This document shows, one piece after another, positions 8,745 to 16,776 of a stretch of DNA of 42,566 bases. The stretch spans positions 1 to 42,566 of the forward strand of contig JAMLIQ010000016.1 in NCBI GenBank assembly GCA_023954095.1. The letters run 5' to 3'. The DNA is from Burkholderiaceae bacterium (lineage in GTDB: Bacteria; Pseudomonadota; Gammaproteobacteria; Burkholderiales; Burkholderiaceae_C). Each line of letters starts with the position of its first letter. Positions within the stretch are counted from its first letter, which is position 1. The position numbers and the translations under genes are program-made. The notes under the pieces were generated by a model. The model ran no database searches and had not been told where the DNA came from. It was given only the letters and a program-made list of their open reading frames with translations.

Positions 8745-9980
8745 TCAGGAAGGACGCTTCATCTGGCAGGAGGTGGGCGTGCTGGCCACGTAGGGCTCGT
8801 AGTACTTGACCGGGACAAAGGTGTAACCCGTGCCTTCAGAGTCAATGGGGTACTTGCCGCCGGCCTTCTCCCACTTGGAGATGAACAGGCCTTGCTGGAG
8901 CTGGTGGTCGGTCTTGCGCATTTCGACCTCGCCGTTGAAGCTCTTGAACTTCATGCCTTCCATCGTGGCCGCCACCTTGACCGGGTCGGTGGACTTGGCC
9001 TTGGCAAAGGCCGTATCCAACATGGAGAAAGCGTGGTACACGGCGCCGGTGTACATGTCGTCGCCAAACTTCTTCTTGTAGTCCACCACGATCTTGTTGA
9101 GTTCGCCTGGCAGGTTCATGTGGGCATAAGCCACCATGTACACACGGCCGGCCGCGGCAGCGCCCATGGCCGTGGGGCTGCCCGTGACCGAGCCGTAGTA
9201 GGTGTAGAAGTTGACATTATTCAGACCAGCATCATTGGCTGCCTTGATGAGCAGCGCCAGATCGGAACCCCAGTTGCCGGTGATCACGGTGTCGGCACCC
9301 GACTGTTTGATCTTGGCGATGTAGGGCGAGAAGTCGCGCACCTGGGCCAGCGGCGACAGGTCGTCCCCCACGATCTGGATGTCCGGGCGCTTGCGCTTGA
9401 GCATTTCCTTGGCGAACTTGGACACCTGGTGGCCGTGCGAGTAGTTCTGGTTGATCAGGTAGACCTTCTTGACCTCTGGCACATCCTTGATATAGGTGGT
9501 CAGCGCTTCCATCTTCATGGACGTGTCGGCATCCAGGCGGAAATGCCAGTAGCTGCACTTGCTGTTGGTCAGGTCAGGATCGACGGCAGCGTAGTTCAGG
9601 AACACCACCTCCTTGCCGGGGTTGCGTGCGTTGTGCTTTTCCAGCGCATCGATGATGGCCAGCGCAGGGCCCGAGCCGTTGCCCTGCACCACGTAGCGAA
9701 CCCCCTGGTCCATGGCAGAGCGCAGTGCGCTGGACGTCTCTTGCGGGCTGAGCTTGTTGTCGATGCCGATGATCTCGAACTTCACACCCGAGGCGTTCTT
9801 CTTGTTGAACTCTTCGGAGATGAACTGGAAGCTCTTGAGCTGGTTGGTGCCCACGGCGGCCATCAGCCCCGAAAGCGGGTCGAGCCAGGCAATTTTGACG
9901 GTCTCGCCTTTTTGTGCAAAAGCACCGGTAGCGCTAGCCAGCAAAAGGGAAGCGGCTACGGTCTTGATAGCAAATTTCAT
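8745..9980 (-). CDS. Periplasmic substrate-binding protein of the Liv-type ABC transporter
   Basis: A 411-residue type-I periplasmic binding protein. The N-terminus MKFAIKTVAASLLLASATGAFAQ is a clear Sec signal peptide with cleavage after AFA. The mature part opens with VKIAWLDPLSGLMAAVGTNQL, typical of LivJ/LivK relatives. Two cysteines (SKCSYWHFR and the C-terminal SCQMKRPS) could form a disulfide. The start has CTGGAG upstream. It precedes livHMGF in the same direction with a terminator between. The ligand is unknown; the neighbouring acyl-CoA synthetase and beta-oxidation genes suggest an organic acid rather than an amino acid, which is inference. Confidence 0.93.
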   Translation of the reverse strand: MKFAIKTVAASLLLASATGAFAQKGETVKIAWLDPLSGLMAAVGTNQLKSFQFISEEFNKKNASGVKFEIIGIDNKLSPQETSSALRSAMDQGVRYVVQGNGSGPALAIIDALEKHNARNPGKEVVFLNYAAVDPDLTNSKCSYWHFRLDADTSMKMEALTTYIKDVPEVKKVYLINQNYSHGHQVSKFAKEMLKRKRPDIQIVGDDLSPLAQVRDFSPYIAKIKQSGADTVITGNWGSDLALLIKAANDAGLNNVNFYTYYGSVTGSPTAMGAAAAGRVYMVAYAHMNLPGELNKIVVDYKKKFGDDMYTGAVYHAFSMLDTAFAKAKSTDPVKVAATMEGMKFKSFNGEVEMRKTDHQLQQGLFISKWEKAGGKYPIDSEGTGYTFVPVKYYEPYVASTPTSCQMKRPS

Positions 9981-10074
9981 TTTTCAGTCTCCAGTTGAAT
10001 CGACAAAGTGCAGCGTACAGTGTTGCGCTGCGTCATTGCTCAGGGATTGCCCCTAGCACCTATCACACGCGCGA

Positions 10075-10106
10075 CTGCCATGCCCCTCCCCCGAGGGCCA
10101 TGGCAG
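10075..10106 (-). other. Hairpin after the acyl-CoA synthetase gene
   Basis: An 8-bp stem CTGCCATG/CATGGCAG (10075-10082 with 10099-10106) encloses, after one mismatch, a second 5-bp stem CCCTC/GAGGG with a CCCC loop. It begins 8 nt past the synthetase stop codon. There is no T-run on either side, so it may be a weak or Rho-assisted terminator, or an RNA-stabilising 3' end. Confidence 0.5.
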
Positions 10107-10113
10107 CCTTCCA

Positions 10114-11751
10114 TCACAGGCCCGGAAGCCTGTAATCCTTGAGCTGCTCGCGCAGCCGTGTCTTGAGCATCTTGCCGGTGGCGCCCAACGGAATGGCCTC
10201 GACAAACACCACGTCGTCCGGGATCTGCCATTTCGCGGTCTTGCCCTCGAAGAACTGCAGCAGTTCCTCGCGCGTCACCTCTGCGCCCGGCTTGAGCGTG
10301 ACGGCAACAATCGGACGCTCATCCCACTTGGGGTGCGGCATGCCGATGCACGCCGCCATGGCCACGGCAGGGTGTGCCATGGCAATGTTCTCGATGTCGA
10401 TGGAACTGATCCACTCCCCACCCGACTTGATGACGTCCTTGCTGCGGTCCGTTATCTGCATGAAACCATTGGAGTCGATGGTCGCCACGTCGCCCGTGGG
10501 GAACCAGCCCCGGCCCTGGGCATCCTGGATCAGCGGGCTTTCGCCCTTGTAGTAGGTATCGAGAATCCAGGGGCCACGCACCAGCAGGTCGCCATAGGAC
10601 TTGCCGTCCCAGGGCAATTCATCACCATTGCCGTCGACAATCTTCATGTCCACGCCGAAGATGGCCCGTCCCTGCTTCTGGCGGATCTTCATCTGCTCGT
10701 CCTTGGACAGGTCGAGCTGCTTGTTCTTGAGCGTGCACAGGGTGCCCAGAGGGCTCATTTCCGTCATGCCCCAGGCGTGCAGCACCTCGACGCCAAAGTC
10801 ATCCTGGAATGCGGTGATCATGGCTGGCGGGCAAGCCGAACCGCCAATCACGGTGCGCTTGAGCGTAGAGAACTTCAGGCCTGCGGGCTTCATGTGACCC
10901 AGCATCATTTGCCAGACGGTGGGCACGCCTGCAGCGTAGGTGACCTTCTCGGCCTCGATCAGTTCATAGATCGACTTTCCGTCCATCGCCGGGCCGGGGA
11001 AAACAACCTTGCAGCCTGTCAGCGCTGCAGAGTACGGAATGCCCCAGGCGTTGACGTGGAACATGGGCACCACGGGCAAAACGGCATCGCGGGCCGACAG
11101 GCACATCACATCGGGCAATGCGGCTGCATAGGCGTGCAGCGTGGTCGATCGGTGGCTGTACAGGGCGGCTTTGGGGTTGCCCGTGGTGCCGCTGGTGTAG
11201 CACATGCTGGACGCCGTGTTTTCATCGAACTGCGGCCAGGCATATTCGGCCGATTGGGGTGCAATCCACGCCTCGTAACTGGCCAGACCCGGAACACCCG
11301 TATCTGCCGGCAGCTTTTCGGCATCACACAGCGCCACCCACTTCTTGACCGTAGGGCACTTGGCGTGCACAGCCTGCACCAGGGGCAGGAAGCTCATGTC
11401 AAAGCACAGCACCTGGTCTTCGGCATGGTTGATGATCCAGGCGATCTGCTCGGGGTGCAGGCGCGGGTTGATGGTGTGCAGCACACGACCCGAACCACTG
11501 ACGCCGAAATACATTTCCATGTGGCGATAGCCGTTCCAGGCCAGGGTCGCAACGCGGTCACTGAACGCCAGCCCTTGCTTGTCCAGCGCGTTGGCCAGCT
11601 GGCGTGAGCGGGCTGCCAGATCACGGTAGGTGTAGCGGTGGATGTCGCCTTCCACCCGGCGCGAAACAATCTCCCCATCGCCGTGGTGGCGCTCGGCAAA
11701 CTCAATCAACGACGAAATCAGCAATGGCTGACTCTGCATCAAACCCAGCAT
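10114..11751 (-). CDS. AMP-forming acyl-CoA synthetase (fatty-acid / methylthiopropionate CoA ligase-like)
   Basis: A 545-residue ligase that activates a carboxylic acid to its CoA thioester through an acyl-AMP. The P-loop-like motif [10 protein letters not shown], the A5 motif [12 protein letters not shown] and the A7/A8 block [12 protein letters not shown] through [16 protein letters not shown] are all intact. The catalytic lysine region [13 protein letters not shown] is near the C-terminus. The N-terminus [22 protein letters not shown] resembles the branch holding DmdB-type 3-(methylthio)propionyl-CoA ligases and medium/long-chain ligases. I chose ATG 11751 for its AAAGGAG Shine-Dalgarno; a longer frame to 11778 lacks one. 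It lies 42 nt after a second binding-protein gene, probably in one operon with it. Confidence 0.93.
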   Translation of the reverse strand: MLGLMQSQPLLISSLIEFAERHHGDGEIVSRRVEGDIHRYTYRDLAARSRQLANALDKQGLAFSDRVATLAWNGYRHMEMYFGVSGSGRVLHTINPRLHPEQIAWIINHAEDQVLCFDMSFLPLVQAVHAKCPTVKKWVALCDAEKLPADTGVPGLASYEAWIAPQSAEYAWPQFDENTASSMCYTSGTTGNPKAALYSHRSTTLHAYAAALPDVMCLSARDAVLPVVPMFHVNAWGIPYSAALTGCKVVFPGPAMDGKSIYELIEAEKVTYAAGVPTVWQMMLGHMKPAGLKFSTLKRTVIGGSACPPAMITAFQDDFGVEVLHAWGMTEMSPLGTLCTLKNKQLDLSKDEQMKIRQKQGRAIFGVDMKIVDGNGDELPWDGKSYGDLLVRGPWILDTYYKGESPLIQDAQGRGWFPTGDVATIDSNGFMQITDRSKDVIKSGGEWISSIDIENIAMAHPAVAMAACIGMPHPKWDERPIVAVTLKPGAEVTREELLQFFEGKTAKWQIPDDVVFVEAIPLGATGKMLKTRLREQLKDYRLPGL

Positions 11752-11793
11752 ATGTGCTCCTTTAACTATGCATGTCACTAAAACGGAACCATC

Positions 11794-12957
11794 CTAACGG
11801 GTGAACTTGCCGCCCGTGCCGATGATGGTCAAATCCACAAAGCGCGAACCTTGGCGCACGCCCTTGCCAAAATCCACCTCGAAGCCACCCACATCGAGGT
11901 GCTGCAGGGACTCCATGGCCTGGATGAAACGGGGACGCGTCAAGTCTTTGCCGGCGCGGCGCAATCCTTCCACCAGCACCCGGGCATTGATGAAGGTCTC
12001 CAGGCCAATGAAGGACACCGACGCCTGCATTCCTGCCTTCTTCAGCACATCCCGGTATTCCCGGGCGACCGGCAGGCTCTGGCTCCAGGGAAACGGCACC
12101 ACCGAAGTCACGACCACGCCCACACCATCGGGCCCCAGCGCCTGAATGGTGGACTGCGACCCCATCACCGAGGTGGTGTAGAAGCGGGCCGCGCGGCTCA
12201 CCTTGCGGTAGGCCTTGATGAAAGTAACCGTCGGTGCGCCCGCCGTGATCATGATGATGGCGTCGGGCTCTCCGGCGCTCAGACTCTGCACGGCCTTCTG
12301 CACATCGGAAGAGTCGGCCTCGATCGGCGCGTCGGAGTGCAGCTTGAGCCCGCGCTTTTCCATGGACTTGCGTGCCCCAGCCAGGCCATCCTTGCCAAAC
12401 CCATTGTTCATCCACAGCACGGAAATGCGCGGCACACCCAGAGTGGTGAGGTGCTGCACCAGTTTCTCCACCTCGTCGCCATAGCTGGCGCGGACATTGA
12501 AGACATGGTTGATGGGTGGATCCCGCAGGAGATCCGCCCCGGTGAAAGGTGAAATCAGCGGCACAGGCGGGTTCTCCTTGGCCAGCAAGGGCAGGATGGC
12601 ACCCACATTGGCCGTGCCGGTCAGGTTCATCAGAGCAAAAACCTGGTCTTGCTCGATCATCTTGCCCACCAGCCGGACGGTGTTTTCGGGCCGGTATCCG
12701 TCGTCTTCCGTCACGACGCGGATGCGCCGCCCATGGATGCCGCCCTGGGCATTGATGCCCTCCAGATAGGTCTTGGTGATGTTCACCAGTTCAGGCGCCA
12801 TGGCGGCCAACGGCCCCGTCAGTCCCAGCGACTGGCCGATAACGATCTCGCTGTCGGTCACGCCCGGACCTGCACGCAGCGCACCCCAGGGCGCCAGCAG
12901 CACCAGGGTAAGCAGCCCACCCAGTACACGTCTCATGTTCAGCATTTCAGTTTCCAT
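11794..12957 (-). CDS. Second Liv-type periplasmic substrate-binding protein
   Basis: A 387-residue type-I binding protein. The mature part begins GVTDSEIVIGQSLGLTGPLA, then shows GGIHGRRIRVVTEDDGY and GFGKDGLAGARKSMEKRG, as in extracellular ligand-binding receptors of HAAT systems. A signal sequence precedes it (MRRVLGGLLTLVLLAPWGALRA). Three in-frame ATGs compete: 12957, 12945 (with GGAA 6 nt upstream) and 12936; the start is uncertain by up to 7 codons. No permease or ATPase genes adjoin it, so it may feed the LivHMGF transporter encoded downstream, or act with one elsewhere. It diverges from the Crp-family regulator and precedes the acyl-CoA synthetase. Confidence 0.9.
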   Translation of the reverse strand: METEMLNMRRVLGGLLTLVLLAPWGALRAGPGVTDSEIVIGQSLGLTGPLAAMAPELVNITKTYLEGINAQGGIHGRRIRVVTEDDGYRPENTVRLVGKMIEQDQVFALMNLTGTANVGAILPLLAKENPPVPLISPFTGADLLRDPPINHVFNVRASYGDEVEKLVQHLTTLGVPRISVLWMNNGFGKDGLAGARKSMEKRGLKLHSDAPIEADSSDVQKAVQSLSAGEPDAIIMITAGAPTVTFIKAYRKVSRAARFYTTSVMGSQSTIQALGPDGVGVVVTSVVPFPWSQSLPVAREYRDVLKKAGMQASVSFIGLETFINARVLVEGLRRAGKDLTRPRFIQAMESLQHLDVGGFEVDFGKGVRQGSRFVDLTIIGTGGKFTR

Positions 12958-13036
12958 TGTGTTGTGACGCGCTCCTGCATCACCGCCGACGCAAAGGCCG
13001 CGCAGTGTGCTTTGTCACCGCTGAAAATCCAACACC

Positions 13037-13052
13037 TGTCGCCTGTCCGACA
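13037..13052. promoter_or_regulatory. CRP-like 5-6-5 palindrome in divergent promoter gap
   Basis: TGTCG-CCTGTC-CGACA is a perfect 16-bp inverted repeat with the same 5-6-5 layout as the E. coli CRP site (TGTGA-N6-TCACA). It lies between the Crp-family gene (62 bp from its ATG) and the divergent binding-protein gene (85-106 bp from its possible starts). A second, non-concentric pair CCGCTG/CAGCGG (13018-13023, 13057-13062) flanks it. The match to an operator is by architecture only. Confidence 0.5.
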
Positions 13053-13093
13053 TTTACAGCGGGTTTTCCCGCACTCTCGCGCTGGCCTGCAGC

Positions 13094-13099
13094 GACAAT
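13094..13099 (+). promoter_or_regulatory. Possible -10 element directly before the Crp-family gene
   Basis: GACAAT ends 7 nt before the ATG, and no Shine-Dalgarno is present. If used, transcription would start at about the A of ATG (leaderless). There is no good -35; instead the palindrome at 13037-13052 is centred about 62 bp upstream of that point, close to the class I CRP activator position. This is inference from spacing. Confidence 0.35.
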
Positions 13100-13106
13100 C
13101 CCCTCC

Positions 13107-13793
13107 ATGTTTTGCACCACTCTTTCTGCGGAACGTTTCATTGCCTGCCAACCCTGGTTTGCCTCTGTGCCGACCGATCTGCAGGAAAAACTGCGCCAGG
13201 GCGTGTATTCCACCGAAGGCGCCAAGGGCGCCGTCATGCTGCCTGCAGGCTCTGCCGTGGAGGGCTGGCATGCCGTGCTCTCGGGGCTGGTCATGCTGCA
13301 AAGCCCGGCATCCAGGGGACGTGCATCGGCCTTCATCGGCGTGTCCGATGGCGACTGGTTCGGGGAAGGTTCTGCCATGAAGCCCGAGCCGCGCAAGTAC
13401 GATGTCGTCGCCCTGCGGCCGACGCATCTGCTGTGCCTGCCTCTGCCCCTGTTCGCCACGCTGCGTGAAACCAGCCTGGCCTTCAACCAGTTTCTGGTGC
13501 TGCACATGAACCTGCGCCTGGGCCAGGCCATGGCTATCATTGAGGCCGGCCGCATGCGCTCGACCGAACACCGCGTGGCGCTGTACCTCAGCCGTCTTTT
13601 CTGGCGCAGCACACGCAGGCTCAACCTCACCCAGGAAGAACTCGGCCAGCTGTGCGGCCTGTCACGCCAAACGGTCAACCGCGTGCTGCGCGGCCTGGAA
13701 GCCTCGGGCATCGTGTCGCTGGACTTCGGGCGGGTGGCCATCGTGGACGATGACGCGCTGGCAGCGCACCTCGCAGCCACCGCCAGCGACTGA
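13107..13793 (+). CDS. Crp/Fnr-family transcriptional regulator
   Basis: A 228-residue regulator of usual family length. Residues about 20-130 form the cyclic-nucleotide-binding-like beta-roll (VMLPAGSAVEGWHAVLSGLV, GVSDGDWFGEGSAM), then a long dimerisation helix. A winged helix follows, with the helix-turn-helix LTQEELGQLCGLSRQTVNRV and the wing FGRVAIVDDDAL. The recognition helix SRQTVNRVL parallels CRP's SRETVGRIL, with Gln in place of the Glu. There is no FNR-type N-terminal cysteine cluster. ATG 13107 fits the fold; a longer frame from 12957 would cross the promoter region. It is divergent from the second binding-protein/acyl-CoA synthetase pair, so regulation of that pair and of itself is likely. 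The effector is unknown. Confidence 0.92.
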   Translation: MFCTTLSAERFIACQPWFASVPTDLQEKLRQGVYSTEGAKGAVMLPAGSAVEGWHAVLSGLVMLQSPASRGRASAFIGVSDGDWFGEGSAMKPEPRKYDVVALRPTHLLCLPLPLFATLRETSLAFNQFLVLHMNLRLGQAMAIIEAGRMRSTEHRVALYLSRLFWRSTRRLNLTQEELGQLCGLSRQTVNRVLRGLEASGIVSLDFGRVAIVDDDALAAHLAATASD

Positions 13794-13802
13794 CGCACCG
13801 CC

Positions 13803-15512
13803 CTACTCCTGGCCCATGCGCAAGCCGCCCGGCCCGGCATCGAAAATCCATTGGCGCGGCCAGGTTTGCCAGGGTTTTCCCAAACCGGCGTGGCCGGGAT
13901 CGCCCGTGTGGACAAAGGCCCGCACGCTGCCCATCATGGCGGCAGAGAGCGCCAGGCGTCCCGGCTGATTGGCCCGGCTGTTGGTTGCCCTGGCAAACAC
14001 CGACGGGCCAAAGTTGCCAAACAGAAATGGCAGGTCAAACGCATGGGCCGCACCGTACACATCGTTCCACGGTGCAGGCTGCTGCGCCCAGTTGAACTGG
14101 TAGGCCCACACATTGTCCTGCTGCGAACGCAGGGTCTGCAGCAGGTTGTCGCGACTGGGTGCGATGAACAGCTTGCCAAGCAAGGCCGTGCGGGCGTTGT
14201 ACCCGGTGGAGGGCGCCGTGACCGGCAGGTAGGAGGGGTCCAGAATGTCTGCGGCCGTCAGCGTCGCCGGTGCATCCGGATCAAAGGACTGCATCATGCG
14301 AAAGCGCTCTGCGTCGCCGATTTTCATGCCGGGCTTGCCCCCCAGCAAAGCCAGGAATGGCGCAAAGAGCTTGCCCTCCTCGCCCGTGTAGCCTGCCAGC
14401 ACGGGCACCTTGGCATAGCGGCCTGCCGCCATTTCGGCCATGGGATTGGTCGGCAGAAGAACCCCGTCCGGAATCGGCCCCGAGCCTGTCAGGCCATTCT
14501 TGAGTACGGTCTGCAGCACCACCCGCCCCTCCTTGCCGCGCAGATAGCCGGCCACCTGCATCGGACTCCATGTGCCTGCCAGCGCCTGCGCTGCAGCCAG
14601 GTCTGCCGCCAGGCCATCGGCCACGATGAGGTGCGCCAGCAGCATGCCTGCCTGGGCTGCATAGTTTTCCACGGGTTTCAGGGTGGGTATCGTCCCTTTC
14701 GGCAGATTGACGGCCAATGACAGCCCGCCGCTGACAGGAAGAATCTTGTGGAACAGCCCTTTGGCTTGCGGTACGGTCAGCAGCGCCAAGGCATTGATGG
14801 CCCCCGCAGACTGCCCCATCAGGGTGACATTGCCTGGGTCACCGCCAAAATGGACGGCATTGCGCTGCACGAACCGCAGCGCCTGCACATGGTCCAGCAA
14901 AGCATAGTTGCCGGTGTAGGGCGCAGCCCCTGCATGCAGTTGCGGCAGGTGCATGAAACCCAGCACGTCGAGACGGTAATTGGCTGTCACCACCACGGCG
15001 TTGGCCGTGCGTGCCAGCGCAGCACCGTCGTAGACCGGGTCGGCTGTGTAGCCGGAGATGGCGCTGCCGCCATGCAGGAACACGATCACGGGCAAGCGAT
15101 CCTGGGCGCTGGCCGGGCGCCAGATATTGAGCGTCAGGCAATCCTCGCTGCCCACAGGGGTGCCCAGTGTCTGTGCAATGCTGTCGTCGAACCGGTTGTG
15201 GGCGCCCGGTCCATAGATGCGGCCCATTTGCAGGCATGCGCTGCCGAAACTGCGCGCATCACGCACGCCGCTCCAGGCCACAGGCTCCACCGGGGGCTGC
15301 CAGCGCAGCGAACCCACCGGGGCTTGCGCGAACGGAATGCCTTTCCAGGCATAGGTGCCCGAGGCGGCGCTGTCGTTTGCCCCCCGAACCACGCCATAGG
15401 TGGTCTCACGCAATTCGGGCGCATCCGTGCCCAGCGTTCCACCACAACCCGCCACCGTGCCTGCAAGCAAGGCCAGGCCACACCACTGCACCAGCAACCG
15501 CAACTTCATCAT
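13803..15512 (-). CDS. Type B carboxylesterase, lipoprotein
   Basis: A 569-residue serine hydrolase of the carboxylesterase/cholinesterase family. The N-terminus LALLAGTVAGCGG has a lipobox with Cys23 as the lipidation site, so it is probably anchored in the outer membrane or periplasm. Family blocks in order are YAWKGIPFAQAPVGSLRWQPP, SEDCLTLNIWRP, FLHGGSAISG (oxyanion hole), NYRLDVLGF and the nucleophile GQSAG at Ser235 (often GESAG in the family). YTGEEGKLF and YGAAHAFDLPFLFGN provide the acidic residue and histidine. It has a GAGGAG ribosome-binding site; a second ATG one codon later is possible. It converges on the Crp-family gene with a 9-nt gap and no visible terminator. It is divergent from an AraC-type regulator that may control it. 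Confidence 0.93.
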   Translation of the reverse strand: MMKLRLLVQWCGLALLAGTVAGCGGTLGTDAPELRETTYGVVRGANDSAASGTYAWKGIPFAQAPVGSLRWQPPVEPVAWSGVRDARSFGSACLQMGRIYGPGAHNRFDDSIAQTLGTPVGSEDCLTLNIWRPASAQDRLPVIVFLHGGSAISGYTADPVYDGAALARTANAVVVTANYRLDVLGFMHLPQLHAGAAPYTGNYALLDHVQALRFVQRNAVHFGGDPGNVTLMGQSAGAINALALLTVPQAKGLFHKILPVSGGLSLAVNLPKGTIPTLKPVENYAAQAGMLLAHLIVADGLAADLAAAQALAGTWSPMQVAGYLRGKEGRVVLQTVLKNGLTGSGPIPDGVLLPTNPMAEMAAGRYAKVPVLAGYTGEEGKLFAPFLALLGGKPGMKIGDAERFRMMQSFDPDAPATLTAADILDPSYLPVTAPSTGYNARTALLGKLFIAPSRDNLLQTLRSQQDNVWAYQFNWAQQPAPWNDVYGAAHAFDLPFLFGNFGPSVFARATNSRANQPGRLALSAAMMGSVRAFVHTGDPGHAGLGKPWQTWPRQWIFDAGPGGLRMGQE

Positions 15513-15683
15513 CTGTGTCTCCTCATGGGGTTTTCAGGAATGGGCACGCAAGCGCCATCCGGTTCACACTTGCGGCCCTGTTCTGCCACCCGGCCATTGT
15601 GTTGACATGCCACCCCTGCACCACTGTCGCTACCACGCCAAAGCAATGACTTCACGCGCCACCCGCCCTCCGAAAAACCTGCA

Positions 15684-16733
15684 ATGCCGTCACCGGACAT
15701 GATCGGCCGCACCAGTTCTGCCGCATGGGTCAAAGGCGTGGCAGACATGATGTCGGCCCAGGGCCTGGATACCCGGTCGCTGTTTGCGCAGGCAGGCATC
15801 GACATCGCCGTGCTGCAAGACTCTGCGGCCCGCATTCCCGCCGATGCGATGAGCCAGGTGTGGGAGCTTGCCGTGGCGCAGTCGGGCAACAGCCATCTTG
15901 GGCTGGACCGTCCCCTGGCGGCGCGCTACGGCTACCTGGACGTGGTGGGCCACGCCCTCGCATCCGGCCCCTGTCTGCGCGCGGGGTTCGAGCGGCTGGC
16001 ACGCCAGATGGCTGTGGTGTCAGATGCCGCCACTTTTGCGCTGGAGGAAGAAGCGCAGGGTTTCTGGCTCACCCTGGGCCACATCGGCACGACCCGCCCC
16101 GTGCCGCGCCAGCGCGTGGAATACGGCATGCTCACCCTGCTCATGCTGTGCCAGTGGCTCACACGCCAGAATGTCGAACCGCTGGCCGTGGAATGGGTGT
16201 ATCCGGTACCGGTCAACCCGGGCCCGCTCCGGGCAGCTTTTGGCGTGCCGATGCGCTTTGACCAACCCAGCAGCCGCATGCTGCTGACCCGGCAGGACAT
16301 GCTCAGCCCCATTCCCACACACAACCCCCGTTTGTGGGAGTTGCATGGCCGCCTGGTCGATGAGCGGCTGCAAGCGCTTGGCCAGAGCCATGCCAGCGCG
16401 CGCGTGCGCAGCGAACTGGAGCGCGTCTTGCACCTGGGAGAACCACGCCGCGACCACATCGCAGCACGCCTGCATTTGTCGGATCGCACCCTGCAGCGCC
16501 GCCTTCTGGCCGAAAACAGCAGCTTTGCGCAGCTGCTCGATGCAACCCGGTGCGAACTGGCCCGCCAGTACCTGAGCGACGCGCACCGCAGCCTCGGCGA
16601 GGTGGCAGACCTGCTCGGCTTTGCAGACCAGAGCAATCTGTTTCGCGCCTGTCGGCGCTGGTTTGGCATGCCTCCCGGGCAATACCGCGCCCAGTTGCCC
16701 GCCCAGGGCCAGCCGCACAGCCCCCCGGGATAG
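15684..16733 (+). CDS. AraC-family transcriptional regulator (arabinose-binding-like N-domain)
   Basis: A 349-residue regulator. The N-terminal ~200 residues match the layout of OruR/ArgR-type AraC proteins ([41 protein letters not shown]). The C-terminus carries two helix-turn-helix motifs: [20 protein letters not shown] and the AraC signature [20 protein letters not shown], followed by [12 protein letters not shown]. The start is uncertain: ATG 15684 has no Shine-Dalgarno, and ATG 15699 is five codons on. It diverges from the esterase (171-bp gap) and lies 43 nt upstream of selO in the same direction. The esterase is the likelier target by gene arrangement; the inducer is unknown. Confidence 0.9.
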   Translation: MPSPDMIGRTSSAAWVKGVADMMSAQGLDTRSLFAQAGIDIAVLQDSAARIPADAMSQVWELAVAQSGNSHLGLDRPLAARYGYLDVVGHALASGPCLRAGFERLARQMAVVSDAATFALEEEAQGFWLTLGHIGTTRPVPRQRVEYGMLTLLMLCQWLTRQNVEPLAVEWVYPVPVNPGPLRAAFGVPMRFDQPSSRMLLTRQDMLSPIPTHNPRLWELHGRLVDERLQALGQSHASARVRSELERVLHLGEPRRDHIAARLHLSDRTLQRRLLAENSSFAQLLDATRCELARQYLSDAHRSLGEVADLLGFADQSNLFRACRRWFGMPPGQYRAQLPAQGQPHSPPG

Positions 16734-16776
16734 CCCTGCACACCACGTGCCTTGCACCCTGCGGGAGAATGGGCCC

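Noticed and set aside
9925-9980. A sequence resembling the intergenic repeat at the start of the first binding-protein gene (AGCGCT, AAGCG, TTGATAGC).
   Set aside because: The blocks occur in the wrong order or orientation and are explained by the signal-peptide codons.
15602-15607. TTGACA in the esterase/AraC divergent gap as a -35 element.
   Set aside because: No -10-like hexamer lies 16-18 nt downstream; the nearest candidates are at the wrong distance.
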